The notes under the pieces are model-generated. The model was not told the DNA's origin, did no database searches, and saw only the letters and a program-made list of their open reading frames with translations. The translations under genes were made by a program, and so were the position numbers. A stretch of DNA of 64,000 nt, taken from the NCBI GenBank assembly GCA_045656145.1, contig JAZOQP010000040.1, positions 1-64,000 of the forward strand. The letters are read 5' to 3'. Numbering within the stretch: position 1 is the first letter of the stretch; every line of letters begins with the position of its first letter. The DNA comes from SIG565 sp045656145. GTDB lineage: Bacteria; Bacillota; Clostridia; Oscillospirales; Acutalibacteraceae. Shown piece by piece: positions 6,516 to 15,957 of this stretch.

Positions 6516-8756
6516 ATGACTGAAGCAAAATTAATTGACCATAATGGCTCTCCTGCCATTAAAATCGGCGATAAAATCTTTCCGCCAATGACCGCTACGG
6601 TTACTACATGCAGAGCACGTTATAATGAATACGGCAGAACACTCGATAAAGAATATTTCAAGGAACTCGGCGATGCAGGAATTAAAATTTATTACGTTAT
6701 GTGTAATAATTTAAGTCTTGATGAAAATGCTATTGAAGATTTTGAAACCGAGGCTAATGCTATTTTCGAGGCCGTTCCGGATGCCTACATAATGGTGCGT
6801 TTTTGCGTTCATCCGAATGAAAAATGGTGCGAAGAAAACCCCGATGAAATGGTTCAATATACCGATGGTAGAGAAATTCCAACACTTCTTACCGCCGAAT
6901 CATACCACGTTCATTTAAAGGGCATGCATTCCTTATGCTCTCAAAAATGGCGAGATGATATGGGCGAATGTATGGTTGAAACTATAAAACGCCTAAAGGC
7001 CTTGCCTTGCGGAGATAGAATTGTTGGTATCTTCCTTGCGGGCGGCGGCACAAGTGAATGGTATTACATTAATAGAATTGAAGATTTTAGTAATGGAGCC
7101 TATGCAGATGTTTCCCCTGCTTTCAGACGCGAGTTTAAACTTTATCTTGATGAAAAATACGGGAAAGATGTAAAGGAACCCGTTATTCCTAACACCGAAG
7201 AGCGTTTTTATTCCGAAGAGGTAGATTTCGAGCTTGGCAGACCTAAAAGACTTTACGCTACCGAGCCCGTTCCCCCACCTCCGCTTAACGGCACCAATCA
7301 CGGTGTTTTTGTTGACTTTGATACCAATGAAAATACATTCGATTTTTACCGTGCTTGGCACCAAGGCACAGCCAACACCATTATTCACTTTGCAAAGCTT
7401 GTTAAGGAAAACTTCCCAGGAACTCTTGTTGGCTCATTCTTTGGCGCAGTTGGAAGCAGCGAAGTAATATATGGCTCTAATGCAACAAATGTATTAAAGG
7501 TTTTAGATAGCGGATTTGTTGATTTCCTTGCCAACCCCGGTGTTTATGAAAACCGTCAACCCGGTGGTTTCACAGGGCAACGCCAATGCCCTGATTCTTA
7601 CAGACTCCGCAATACTATGTATATTGTTGAAGACGATACAAGAACCTGCCAGGAAAACACCTATTATCGCGGTAGATATATGGTATTCAATGAGAAAGAT
7701 ACCATAAATATCTTAAAGCGTGATTTTGGTAGAAACATTTGCGAGGATCTCCAAAGCTGGTGGTTTGACCAGGTTATAGGCGGCAGACGCTATAAAGTTC
7801 CTGCATTTTACAGTTTATTTAAAAGACAGCAAGAAATTGGTCATTTAGCTTATAGCCTAGACCGTAAGAAAAACAGCGAAATTGCCTTTATTTGCGATGA
7901 AGAAAGTATTCTTGCCGTTTCCAAGCATACAACCAACGACTGCATTGAGCAGTTCAGAAGTTACGATATTGCTAACATCGGGGCACCTGTGGACAGTTAT
8001 TTCCATAACGATTTATCAAATCCAAATATGCCCGATTATAAGCTATATATCTTTGCAAACTGTATGTATTTATCGGACAAGGAACGCGAAGAAATCAAGG
8101 CAAAATTACGCCGCAATAACGCTACCGCTCTTTTCCTATATGGCGGCGGTGTTATTAATCCCGATAAAGCTAAGAAACTAAGTCCCGATAATATGGAGGA
8201 TATTTTAGGATTTAAATGCGCTGAAGTTATGGAAGCCCATTCTCCGCTTCTCCATTTTGATGGTGAAACCCATCCCCTAACCCAAAACATTGATTCGGCA
8301 GAATTCTATGGCGAATTCTTAAAATACCGCTATGGCCATCAAGGCTTTGTTGCCGATGGTTATATGCCGGCTCAGGTTTGCCCGATGATTTACCCAACAG
8401 GCGAAGATTCAACCGTTCTTGGTTACTTCTGCTCCAACGGTAAACCCGCAGTTGCCTATAAAGAAAACGATGGCTACAATGCTATTTACTATGGCGCGAA
8501 ATACATAACCGCCGATGTTGTTCGTGAATTCGCAAGATACGCAGGTGTTCATATTTACGAAGAAACAGGCCATGTACTTCATGTTAATAAAAACTTCTTA
8601 ACTCTCCACGCAGCACATTCCGGAACAGTCAACATAAAGTTACCTAAAAAGTGTTCTGCCTTTGAGTTATATGAAGAAAAAAATTATAGTGAAAATAGCG
8701 ACACCCTTTCCTTTGATATCAAAAAAGGACAAACTAAAATGTTTCAGTTTAAATAA
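6516..8756 (+). CDS. GH-A clan glycoside hydrolase, GH42-like architecture
   Basis: A 746-residue cytoplasmic enzyme (no signal peptide) with a GH-A-type (beta/alpha)8 barrel in residues ~1-460. GTSEWYY places a likely acid/base at Glu181, and YIVEDD places a likely nucleophile at Glu372, roughly the spacing seen in GH42 enzymes. A Rossmann-like second domain (IAFICDEES to LFLYGGG, residues ~460-620) resembles the GH42 trimerisation domain, and a small beta domain ends the protein. Substrate is unknown. The preceding PIG-L protein and following MurQ and kinase genes suggest an amino-sugar-containing glycan. A standard beta-galactosidase role is possible but not supported by context. Confidence 0.65.
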   Translation: MTEAKLIDHNGSPAIKIGDKIFPPMTATVTTCRARYNEYGRTLDKEYFKELGDAGIKIYYVMCNNLSLDENAIEDFETEANAIFEAVPDAYIMVRFCVHPNEKWCEENPDEMVQYTDGREIPTLLTAESYHVHLKGMHSLCSQKWRDDMGECMVETIKRLKALPCGDRIVGIFLAGGGTSEWYYINRIEDFSNGAYADVSPAFRREFKLYLDEKYGKDVKEPVIPNTEERFYSEEVDFELGRPKRLYATEPVPPPPLNGTNHGVFVDFDTNENTFDFYRAWHQGTANTIIHFAKLVKENFPGTLVGSFFGAVGSSEVIYGSNATNVLKVLDSGFVDFLANPGVYENRQPGGFTGQRQCPDSYRLRNTMYIVEDDTRTCQENTYYRGRYMVFNEKDTINILKRDFGRNICEDLQSWWFDQVIGGRRYKVPAFYSLFKRQQEIGHLAYSLDRKKNSEIAFICDEESILAVSKHTTNDCIEQFRSYDIANIGAPVDSYFHNDLSNPNMPDYKLYIFANCMYLSDKEREEIKAKLRRNNATALFLYGGGVINPDKAKKLSPDNMEDILGFKCAEVMEAHSPLLHFDGETHPLTQNIDSAEFYGEFLKYRYGHQGFVADGYMPAQVCPMIYPTGEDSTVLGYFCSNGKPAVAYKENDGYNAIYYGAKYITADVVREFARYAGVHIYEETGHVLHVNKNFLTLHAAHSGTVNIKLPKKCSAFELYEEKNYSENSDTLSFDIKKGQTKMFQFK

Positions 8757-8768
8757 TTTTTAAAATTT

Positions 8769-8811
8769 CGGTTGATAAAATTTTCGTTTTATGATAAAAT
8801 TTTATCAACCG
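8769..8811. repeat. Perfect 16-base inverted repeat before murQ
   Basis: CGGTTGATAAAATTTT (8769-8784) and its exact complement at 8796-8811, with an 11-base loop. It follows the glycosidase stop by 12 bases and has no T-run after it. It could be a terminator or RNA-stability hairpin. Because the operon encodes an XRE-domain kinase, it is also a candidate operator for that protein. Confidence 0.6.
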
Positions 8812-8899
8812 ATAGTTGTTTTACGGTGGTTTTTAGAGAGAAAGTTGCTGGACTGCACTATTTCAATATGATAAAATTAAGGAAAAGGAGTTGATTTTC

Positions 8900-9709
8900 A
8901 TGTTAAAAACTGAAATGAGAAACGAAAAAACCACACATATTGATAAAATGAGCACCCTCGAAATGCTAAAATGCATTAGCGAAGAGAACTTTAATGCAGC
9001 AAAGGCTGTTGATGAGGCCATTGATGATATTGCAAAGGCTGTTGATATTATTGCCGAAGCTTTAGATAAAGGCGGCAGACTCATCTACGTTGGAGCCGGT
9101 ACATCAGGCCGACTTGCAGTTACCGATGCTTCCGAATGCCCCCCCACCTACGGCGTTGATTACGATACCGTTCGTGCTGTTATTGCAGGTGGTGAAAAGG
9201 CTTTAGTTAGAGCAAGTGAAAATGTTGAAGACCAGGCCGATACAGGCGCTAATGATGTTAACGCTTTAAACCTTACTCCCAATGATGTTATTTGCGGTAT
9301 TTCTGCTTCAGGCGGAGCTGCTTATGTTGCCGCCGCTATGAACGAAGGCAAAAAAATCGGTTGCAAAACCATTTCAATAAGCTCCAATAAAGGCACTTTA
9401 ATTGGCTCTATTGCCGATGTTGAAATCTTTACCGATACAGGCGCTGAGGTTATTCAGGGGTCTACCAGAATGAAGGCAGGTACTGCTCAAAAATTAACCC
9501 TTAATATGCTTTCAACCTGCGCTATGATAAAGACCGGCAAGGTTTATGAAAACGTAATGGTAAACCTAAAACCCACCAACATTAAATTAAGACAAAGAAT
9601 GATCAACATTGTTTGCTCAATTTTAAACATTAATGAAAAAGATAGCGAAGCCTTACTTGAAAAGAATAATTGGGTAATTCGCGATGCTATGGAAGATTAC
9701 AATAAATAA
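8900..9709 (+). CDS. murQ: N-acetylmuramic acid 6-phosphate etherase
   Basis: MurQ cleaves the lactyl ether of MurNAc-6-phosphate, giving GlcNAc-6-phosphate and D-lactate in peptidoglycan-sugar recycling. The SIS-type sugar-phosphate fold is evident: YVGAGTSGRLAVTDASECPPTYG (family signature, described here in part), ISASGGAAYV, and VIQGSTRMKAGTAQK. The conserved NEKTTHIDKMSTLEML opening is present. ATG 8900 is chosen because GGAG lies 9 bases upstream; an in-frame TTG at 8891 overlaps that site. At 269 residues it is somewhat shorter than the usual ~300, missing part of the C-terminal helices. It lies 14 bases before the kinase that probably makes its substrate. Confidence 0.9.
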   Translation: MLKTEMRNEKTTHIDKMSTLEMLKCISEENFNAAKAVDEAIDDIAKAVDIIAEALDKGGRLIYVGAGTSGRLAVTDASECPPTYGVDYDTVRAVIAGGEKALVRASENVEDQADTGANDVNALNLTPNDVICGISASGGAAYVAAAMNEGKKIGCKTISISSNKGTLIGSIADVEIFTDTGAEVIQGSTRMKAGTAQKLTLNMLSTCAMIKTGKVYENVMVNLKPTNIKLRQRMINIVCSILNINEKDSEALLEKNNWVIRDAMEDYNK

Positions 9710-9723
9710 ATGGAGGGAACATT

Positions 9724-10878
9724 ATGTTTAACCCCCAGGTTCTTGCTAAAAATATAAAAATTTACCGCAAAAAATCAGGTTTTACCCAATCGGAACTTGC
9801 TAATAGGCTTTTTATTTCAAGTCAGGCAATTTCTAAATGGGAATCCGGTCAAAGCGTGCCCGACCTAGCAAATCTTTATTTGCTCTCGGAGATTTTTGGT
9901 ATTTCAATAGATAAGCTTGTTGGAAACACCAAATTATCCGATAAAGGAAGCACCTATATCGGCATTGATGGCGGCGCTACCAAAACCGAATTTGTGCTTT
10001 TTAATGATTCGGGAGCTATTTTAAAGCGCATAGTTTTAAAGGGCACTAACCCGAATGTTAGTGGCCTTGATAACGCTACCGCAATTTTAACCGATGGTAT
10101 TGAATCTTTATTATCGGTTAACCGAAATGTTGCAGGTGTTTTTGCGGGTGTTGCAGGTTGCAGCAGCGGAAACAATGCCACCTTGCTTTTCGATAACCTT
10201 ACAAAAGCCTTCCCACTCCTCCCAATTTCAATTCAAAGCGATATTGCAAATGTTTTCGCATCTGCCACCGATAAGGAAAACTGCATTGCCGTTATTTGCG
10301 GAACAGGTTTTTCAATTTTCGCAAAGGATAAGGAAACACTTCATCGCGTTGGCGGATGGGGATATTTGCTTGATGATATCGGCGGTGGTTTCGGCATCGG
10401 CAGACAGGCTATAAGAGCCGCTTTGGCTGACCGTGATGGCTTTGGCAAAAAAACCATTATTACAAGAATGGTTGAAGAAAAACTAGGAAGTGAAGTTTGG
10501 AAAAGCATTGGCACCATTTATTCAGGGGGAGATAGCTTTATTGCCTCCTTTGCCCCAATTGTTTTTGATGCCTACGATTTAGGCGATAAATGTGCCGAAG
10601 AAATTTTAGATAATCACACAAAATACATATCTGAGCTTCTCCGTTTCACACTTGATAATTACGATAGCTCAGGAACAATTGTTATTGCGGGTGGACTTCT
10701 TAAAAACAACACCGTTTTGCTCGAAAAAATCAAAATGCATCTGGGCAGAAATGTTGATTTCATTACCCCTGCTTTGCCACAAATTTATGGCGCTTGTAAC
10801 AAAAGCCTATCGCTTTATGGCAAGCTAACCCCCGATTTCGCCGCTAACTTCAAGGCGAATTATGAAAAGATTATATAG
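9724..10878 (+). CDS. XRE helix-turn-helix fused to BadF/MurK-type amino-sugar kinase
   Basis: A 384-residue fusion. Residues ~6-65 form an XRE DNA-binding domain (SGFTQSELANRLFISSQAIS, KWESGQ, PDLANLYLLSEIFGIS). Residues ~75-384 form a BadF/BadG-type ASKHA kinase: YIGIDGGATKTEF phosphate loop, VICGTGFSIFA second phosphate loop and VIAGGLLKNN adenosine loop. BadF-type kinases include MurK of Clostridium acetobutylicum, which phosphorylates MurNAc and GlcNAc, and the adjacent murQ fits that substrate. The DNA-binding head suggests that the kinase reports substrate to its own promoter, as ROK-family repressors do, but with an unrelated HTH. Binding sites are not known; the inverted repeat at 8769-8811 is a candidate. 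Confidence 0.85.
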   Translation: MFNPQVLAKNIKIYRKKSGFTQSELANRLFISSQAISKWESGQSVPDLANLYLLSEIFGISIDKLVGNTKLSDKGSTYIGIDGGATKTEFVLFNDSGAILKRIVLKGTNPNVSGLDNATAILTDGIESLLSVNRNVAGVFAGVAGCSSGNNATLLFDNLTKAFPLLPISIQSDIANVFASATDKENCIAVICGTGFSIFAKDKETLHRVGGWGYLLDDIGGGFGIGRQAIRAALADRDGFGKKTIITRMVEEKLGSEVWKSIGTIYSGGDSFIASFAPIVFDAYDLGDKCAEEILDNHTKYISELLRFTLDNYDSSGTIVIAGGLLKNNTVLLEKIKMHLGRNVDFITPALPQIYGACNKSLSLYGKLTPDFAANFKANYEKII

Positions 10879-10908
10879 AAAAACTCCCGTGGAAACACGG
10901 GAGTTTTT
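10879..10908. terminator. Bidirectional terminator between kinase and AraC genes
   Basis: A 13-base perfect stem (AAAAACTCCCGTG at 10879-10891, CACGGGAGTTTTT at 10896-10908) with a GAAA tetraloop. T-runs flank both sides, so it can end both converging transcripts. Confidence 0.9.
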
Positions 10909-11693
10909 CATCTTGCCTTATATGATTTTTGGAATTTTTTAGGTGGCATACCGTATACCGTTTTAAACTTTTCGCAAAAATAGTTGCTATCATTAAAGCC
11001 ACAGGCAAAAGCAATTTCGGATATGCTCATTCTGGTATCCAATTTAAGGATGGACTCGGCCTTTTTAAGCCTTAATAGCGATAGATATTCATTAAATCCA
11101 AGTCCCGTTTCCTTTTTGAAAATTCTCGATAAATGCTCAGGACTTACCGAAAACTTTTCGGCAAGGCTAGAGAGTGTAATCTCGCCGGTATAATTATTTC
11201 TTAAATAATCTAGCACCTTTAAGGCGTATTTATTTTGAACTCGTGTATTTTCAAACTCATTAACGGTTCTTGAAACTATGGCAAGAATTTGCTGCATATA
11301 TCCCTCTATAAGTCTATCGGAAAAGCTATCGGAATTAAGATGCTCTTTTTCGATATTCTTTAAGATTGAATAAATTTCGGAAGAATACTGTTTGTTTCTA
11401 TAAACGAAGGCCTTTTGAATATCAAAGCCCTTTAAATAATCATCGGAGCAGTTTATTAAAAGCCTTGAATAGATATTATCATAAACCGTTTTATGAATTA
11501 TTCCTTTAGGTATAAAAACTAAATCTCCGCTTGAAATTTCAACTAATTTTTCCTCTACAAGATATTTGCAATCTCCCTCTTCAAGATAATAAATTTCGCA
11601 AAGGGAATGATAGTGTTTTACGTTTTTGTTTTCTCTTGTAAGGGCGGTTGAATTATAATAAAATACCCTTTTTTCAGCCTCGTTATTCTCCAT
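10908..11693 (-). CDS. AraC-family regulator with N-terminal cupin
   Basis: A transcription factor of about 261 residues. The N-terminal half is a cupin sensor (KHYHSLCEIYYLEEGDCKYL, IPKGIIHKTVY). The C-terminal ~100 residues hold two helix-turn-helices: EITLSSLAEKFSVSPEHLSR and MSISEIAFACGFNDSNYFCE. ATG 11693 is used; a GTG at 11702 in the same frame is possible. It is transcribed away from the galacturonate operon across a 160-base AT-rich gap, the typical place for a pathway-specific activator, so the probable effector is a uronic acid or a galacturonide. That link is inference from position. Confidence 0.85.
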   Translation of the reverse strand: MENNEAEKRVFYYNSTALTRENKNVKHYHSLCEIYYLEEGDCKYLVEEKLVEISSGDLVFIPKGIIHKTVYDNIYSRLLINCSDDYLKGFDIQKAFVYRNKQYSSEIYSILKNIEKEHLNSDSFSDRLIEGYMQQILAIVSRTVNEFENTRVQNKYALKVLDYLRNNYTGEITLSSLAEKFSVSPEHLSRIFKKETGLGFNEYLSLLRLKKAESILKLDTRMSISEIAFACGFNDSNYFCEKFKTVYGMPPKKFQKSYKAR

Positions 11694-11854
11694 TTTTTCC
11701 ACCGCATATTCTTTATATTATTAAACTATATATATATTTATATCACAAAATATCAAAAAAGTAAAGAAAATAAACCAAATTTGTCAATTATTTCAAGGAA
11801 AACTGCGATAATTTGATATATAATGAAATCATAAAAATAATTGGAGGTATTTCT

Positions 11855-13270
11855 ATGAAATATGTAGGAAACAAAGTAGAAGACATTAAAATTGCCTATA
11901 TTGGCGGCGGCTCACGTGGTTGGGCTTGGGGATTTATGAGTGATTTGGTATCTGCTGAAGATATTAGCGGTAGTGTTTATCTTTATGATATCGATATCCC
12001 TGCGGCTAAAAACAATGAAATCATTGGTAACCGCTACAATAATGTTGAGGGCGCTAAAACTCATTGGGATTACAAGGCTGTTGATACTATTGATAAGGCA
12101 CTAGATGGCGCAGACTTCGTTATTATTTCAATTCTTCCCGGCACATTTGATGAAATGGCATCTGATGTACATACACCTGAAAAATATGGTATTTATCAGT
12201 CTGTTGGCGATACTTCCGGCCCCGGCGGTATTGTTCGCGCAATGCGTTGCTTACCTATGTATGAAGGTTTTGCTGAAAACATTAAGAAATACTGTCCTAA
12301 CGCTTGGGTTATTAACTACACCAACCCCATGACCCTTTGCGTTAGAGCTCTTTACAAAACATTCCCCGAAATCAAGGCTTTCGGTTGCTGCCACGAAGTA
12401 TTCGGCACACAGCGTTTCCTTGAAAGAATGGTTAGAGAAGATATTGATGAGGCTATTAAGGACTTCTCTGAAGTTAAGGTTAACCCCGTTGCTATCAACC
12501 ACTTCACTTGGCTCACAGAAGCTAAATGGCGCAATATCGACCTCTTCCCCTACTACAAAGAATTTTGCAAAAAATATGTAAAAGATGGTTACGGTTCAGA
12601 TGAAGAAGGTCCGGTTGATAACACCTGGATGAACTCTGCTTTCAAATCCAAAGAAGTAGTTAAAATGGATCTCTTCAACCGCTATGGCTATATTGCCGCT
12701 GCAGGCGACCGCCACCTTGCTGAGTTCTGCGAGGGCAAATGGTATTTAGAGAGCCCTGAAAAAGTTGCTGAATATAAATTTGGCCTTACCGATGTTGATT
12801 ACAGAAAGAACGATTTAAAGAAGCGTCTTGCAAGAGCCGATAGATTAATTTCAGGCGAAGAAGCTCTTGAAATTGCTCCCACAGGTGAGGAAGGCGTTGA
12901 GCAAATCAGAGCATTACTCGGCCTTACAACACTTGTTACCAACGTTAATATTCCAAACCTAGGTCAAATCCCGAACCTCCCGATTGATGCAGTTGTTGAA
13001 ACCAACGCTGTATTCAGAGGCGATAGCTTAACACCTGTTTTCGCAGGCGAAGTTCCGCAGGAAATTTATCCGATGGTTCAGCGCATTTGCTCTGAACAGG
13101 AAGTTTTAGCTGATGGCATTCAAAAGCGCGACCTTACCAAGATTTTCGGTGCATTCGCTAACGACCCGCTAGTAACATGTTCTCTTGATGATGCTAAGAA
13201 GCTTTTCAAAGAGATGTGCGAAAACACTAAGGAATACTTAACAATGTATAACCTTGATGAATTAAACTAA
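11855..13270 (+). CDS. lplD: GH4 alpha-galacturonidase, LplD-like
   Basis: A 471-residue NAD- and Mn-dependent family 4 glycosidase. The Rossmann start is IAYIGGGSRGWAWGFMSDL, and typical GH4 blocks follow: ISILPGTFDEM, YQSVGDTSGPGG, WVINYTNPM, and FGCCHEVFGTQ with the metal-ligand Cys and His. These blocks closely match what I recall of Bacillus subtilis LplD, an alpha-galacturonidase, and the next genes catabolise galacturonate. ATG 11855 is chosen because GGAGG stands 7-8 bases upstream; a 14-codon longer frame has none. GH4 enzymes oxidise C3 of the sugar using NAD. Other alpha-hexuronide specificity remains possible. Confidence 0.85.
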   Translation: MKYVGNKVEDIKIAYIGGGSRGWAWGFMSDLVSAEDISGSVYLYDIDIPAAKNNEIIGNRYNNVEGAKTHWDYKAVDTIDKALDGADFVIISILPGTFDEMASDVHTPEKYGIYQSVGDTSGPGGIVRAMRCLPMYEGFAENIKKYCPNAWVINYTNPMTLCVRALYKTFPEIKAFGCCHEVFGTQRFLERMVREDIDEAIKDFSEVKVNPVAINHFTWLTEAKWRNIDLFPYYKEFCKKYVKDGYGSDEEGPVDNTWMNSAFKSKEVVKMDLFNRYGYIAAAGDRHLAEFCEGKWYLESPEKVAEYKFGLTDVDYRKNDLKKRLARADRLISGEEALEIAPTGEEGVEQIRALLGLTTLVTNVNIPNLGQIPNLPIDAVVETNAVFRGDSLTPVFAGEVPQEIYPMVQRICSEQEVLADGIQKRDLTKIFGAFANDPLVTCSLDDAKKLFKEMCENTKEYLTMYNLDELN

Positions 13271-13285
13271 GTAGAGGGAAAAGAT

Positions 13286-14578
13286 ATGTTAAATAAAGTT
13301 TCACGCCCTGAAAGAATTATTCAGTTTGGCGAAGGCGGTTTCTTACGCGGCTTTGTTGACTGGATTTTACAAATCACAAATGAAAAAACCGATTTTAATG
13401 GTTCGGTAGTTGTTGTTCAGCCTATCGATAAGGGCCTTTGCGATATGCTACAGGCTCAGGACTGCGTTTACACACATATTATGCGCGGCCTACAAAACGG
13501 TGTTCCTACCGTTGATAAAAAGGTAGTTGACGTTATCTCTCGCACAATTAAGCCCTATGATAATTGGGATAGTTATATGGCACTTGCCGAGAACCCGGAT
13601 TTCAGATTCATTGTTTCAAACACAACCGAATCAGGTATTGAATTCAATGAAAACGATAAGGTTGATGCGGCTCCCTTTGTTACCTTCCCCGCTAAAGTTA
13701 CTCTTCTTTTAAAAAAGCGTTTCGATTTAGGCCTTGGCGGATTTGTTTTCCTACCCTGCGAGCTTATTGATAAAAACGGCGAAACCCTTAAAAAGTATAT
13801 TTTAAAATATGCTGATTTATGGAATTTAGGTTGTGATTTCAAAGAGTTTATAGAAGAAAAGAATACTTTTTGCAACACCCTTGTTGACCGAATTGTTACA
13901 GGTTATCCGAGAGATGAGAAAATTGACCTCGGTTATACCGATAATATGTTAAACACAAGCGAACTCTTCCACCTTTGGGTAATTGAAGGAGATTCAAGCT
14001 TTACTAAAGAGTTGCCTTTAGATAAGACCGGTCTTAACATTATCTTTACCGATAATCTTGAAAGATACAGAACAAGAAAGGTTAGAATTCTTAATGGTGC
14101 TCACACCTCTATGATCCCTTATGCTATGCTTAGTTCCTTAGAAACTGTTGGCGACTGCATGGATGACAAGGATATGAGCGAATTTGTGAAACATTGTGTT
14201 TATGATGAAATCATCCCTACACTTGATTTACCGAAAGAAGAGCTCATAGATTATGCCGATAACGTATTTGAGCGTTTCCGCAATCCATTTATTAAGCATC
14301 TTTGTTCTTCAATCGCTCTTAACAGTGTTAGCAAATTTAAGGTTCGCGTTTTACCGAGTTTGCTAGAATACATTAAGAGAACAGGCAAAATGCCCGAATA
14401 TTTACTTACCTCTTTTGCAAAGTTAATTGAATTCTATAAAACCGATATGACCAACGATGACCCGCAGGTTACCGAATTTATGAAGAATTCAAGTGTTGAA
14501 GAAATTTTAGCAAACACTAAGCTTTGGGATGAAGATTTATCTTTCTTAAGCGATGAAATTGTTAGGAGAATGAAATAA
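13286..14578 (+). CDS. uxaB: Tagaturonate reductase (altronate oxidoreductase)
   Basis: UxaB reduces D-tagaturonate to D-altronate with NADH. The 430-residue protein belongs to the polyol-dehydrogenase family: RIIQFGEGGFLRGFVDWILQ at the N-terminus, FIVSNTTESGIEF, VDRIVTGYP and KVRILNGAHTSMIPYAML with the family's catalytic Lys and His region. The spacing to lplD is 15 bases with a GAGGG ribosome site, and the stop overlaps uxaA (TAATG), so the two are coupled. It is shorter than the E. coli enzyme (~480 residues), as usual in Firmicutes. Confidence 0.92.
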   Translation: MLNKVSRPERIIQFGEGGFLRGFVDWILQITNEKTDFNGSVVVVQPIDKGLCDMLQAQDCVYTHIMRGLQNGVPTVDKKVVDVISRTIKPYDNWDSYMALAENPDFRFIVSNTTESGIEFNENDKVDAAPFVTFPAKVTLLLKKRFDLGLGGFVFLPCELIDKNGETLKKYILKYADLWNLGCDFKEFIEEKNTFCNTLVDRIVTGYPRDEKIDLGYTDNMLNTSELFHLWVIEGDSSFTKELPLDKTGLNIIFTDNLERYRTRKVRILNGAHTSMIPYAMLSSLETVGDCMDDKDMSEFVKHCVYDEIIPTLDLPKEELIDYADNVFERFRNPFIKHLCSSIALNSVSKFKVRVLPSLLEYIKRTGKMPEYLLTSFAKLIEFYKTDMTNDDPQVTEFMKNSSVEEILANTKLWDEDLSFLSDEIVRRMK

Positions 14579-15957
14579 TGAAAATTCATTATCTTGATAA
14601 CGTTGAGGTTAATTTGTCCGACGGCCATAAATATGCCCTTACCGATATTAAATCGGGAGAAAATATCATTAAATACGGCAACCCTATAGGTCACGCCGTT
14701 ACCGATATTAAAAAAGGCGACCATGTTCATAGCCACAATATGAAAACTAACCTCTCCTCTAACCTTACCTACACCTATGAGCCCGATTACACTCCCACTG
14801 AGAAAAAGCAAACCGATAAAACCTTTATGGGATATGTAAGAGAAAACGGAGATATTGGTATTCGTAACGAAATCTGGATTATTCCTACTGTTGGTTGCGT
14901 TAATAAAATTGCAAAAACCTTAGCAGACAGAACCGGTGCTCATCAGTTCGAGCATCCGTTTGGTTGCTCTCAACTTGGTGAAGACCAATCTAAAACTCAG
15001 CTCATTTTAAAGGGACTTATTAATCATCCCAATGCCGCAGGTGTTTTAGTTCTAGGCCTTGGCTGCGAAAATAACAATATTCCCCTTTTCAAGACCGTTC
15101 TTGGAGAATGGAATGAAAAGAGGGTTAAGTTCTTAAATGTTCAGGACTGCGAAGATGAGCTTGAAGAAGGCATTAAGCTAATTAATGAACTTAAGGAATA
15201 TGCTAACACCTTTAAAAGAGAGCCCATCCCCGTTAGCAAACTTAAAATTGGTCTTAAATGCGGCGGTAGTGATGGCTTTAGCGGTATTACCGCAAACCCA
15301 CTCGTTGGCTCCTTCTCGGATAGCCTTATCTCCTTAGGCGGCAGTTGCATTATGACCGAAGTTCCCGAAATGTTTGGCGCAGAACACCTTCTTATGAAGC
15401 GTTGCCCGAATGAAGAACTTTTCAATAAATGCGTTGCTTTAATTAACAACTTTAAGGACTACTTTACAAGACACAATCAGGTAATCTATGAAAACCCCTC
15501 GCCGGGAAACAAAGCAGGCGGTATTACAACTCTTGAAGAAAAGTCTTTAGGCTGTATTCAAAAAGGAGGGCTAAGCGAGGTTGTTGACGTTCTTGATTAT
15601 GGCGATATCGTTTGCAAGAATGGTCTTAACCTATTAAACGGCCCCGGTAATGATATTGTTGCTATTACAAATCTTACCGCCGCCGGCGTTCATATCATTC
15701 TGTTTACAACCGGCAGAGGCACCCCTGTTGGTGCTCCTGTACCGACCGTTAAGATTGCTACAAATCATAACATTGCCACAAAGAAGTCGAACTGGATGGA
15801 TTTTGATGCCTCTCCGCTTCTTGAAAATACCTCTATGGAAGAACTAACCGATAGTTTAACCGATTATATTATAGAGGTGGCTTCGGGCAAGGAAACAAAG
15901 AATGAAATTAACGGTTATAGAGAAATTTCTATATTTAAAGATGGTATAGTGCTGTAA
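14578..15957 (+). CDS. uxaA: Altronate dehydratase
   Basis: UxaA removes water from D-altronate to give 2-keto-3-deoxygluconate. Single-chain, 459 residues: an N-terminal SAF-type domain (residues ~1-70, GHAVTDIKKGDHVHSHN) and a C-terminal catalytic domain starting MGYVRENGDIGIRNEIWIIP, with GCSQLGEDQ, GLGCENN, LKCGGSDGFSGITANP and GTPVGAPVPTVKIATN. Conserved cysteines in these blocks bind the iron centre. The ATG shares a base with the uxaB stop. KdgK and the KDPG aldolase that would finish the pathway are not in this window. Confidence 0.93.
   Translation: MKIHYLDNVEVNLSDGHKYALTDIKSGENIIKYGNPIGHAVTDIKKGDHVHSHNMKTNLSSNLTYTYEPDYTPTEKKQTDKTFMGYVRENGDIGIRNEIWIIPTVGCVNKIAKTLADRTGAHQFEHPFGCSQLGEDQSKTQLILKGLINHPNAAGVLVLGLGCENNNIPLFKTVLGEWNEKRVKFLNVQDCEDELEEGIKLINELKEYANTFKREPIPVSKLKIGLKCGGSDGFSGITANPLVGSFSDSLISLGGSCIMTEVPEMFGAEHLLMKRCPNEELFNKCVALINNFKDYFTRHNQVIYENPSPGNKAGGITTLEEKSLGCIQKGGLSEVVDVLDYGDIVCKNGLNLLNGPGNDIVAITNLTAAGVHIILFTTGRGTPVGAPVPTVKIATNHNIATKKSNWMDFDASPLLENTSMEELTDSLTDYIIEVASGKETKNEINGYREISIFKDGIVL

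Noticed and set aside
11781..11812. Promoter TTGTCA/GATAAT for the galacturonate operon
   Set aside because: The spacer would be 20 bases and no better pair was found, so it was not listed as a promoter although the operon start must lie nearby.
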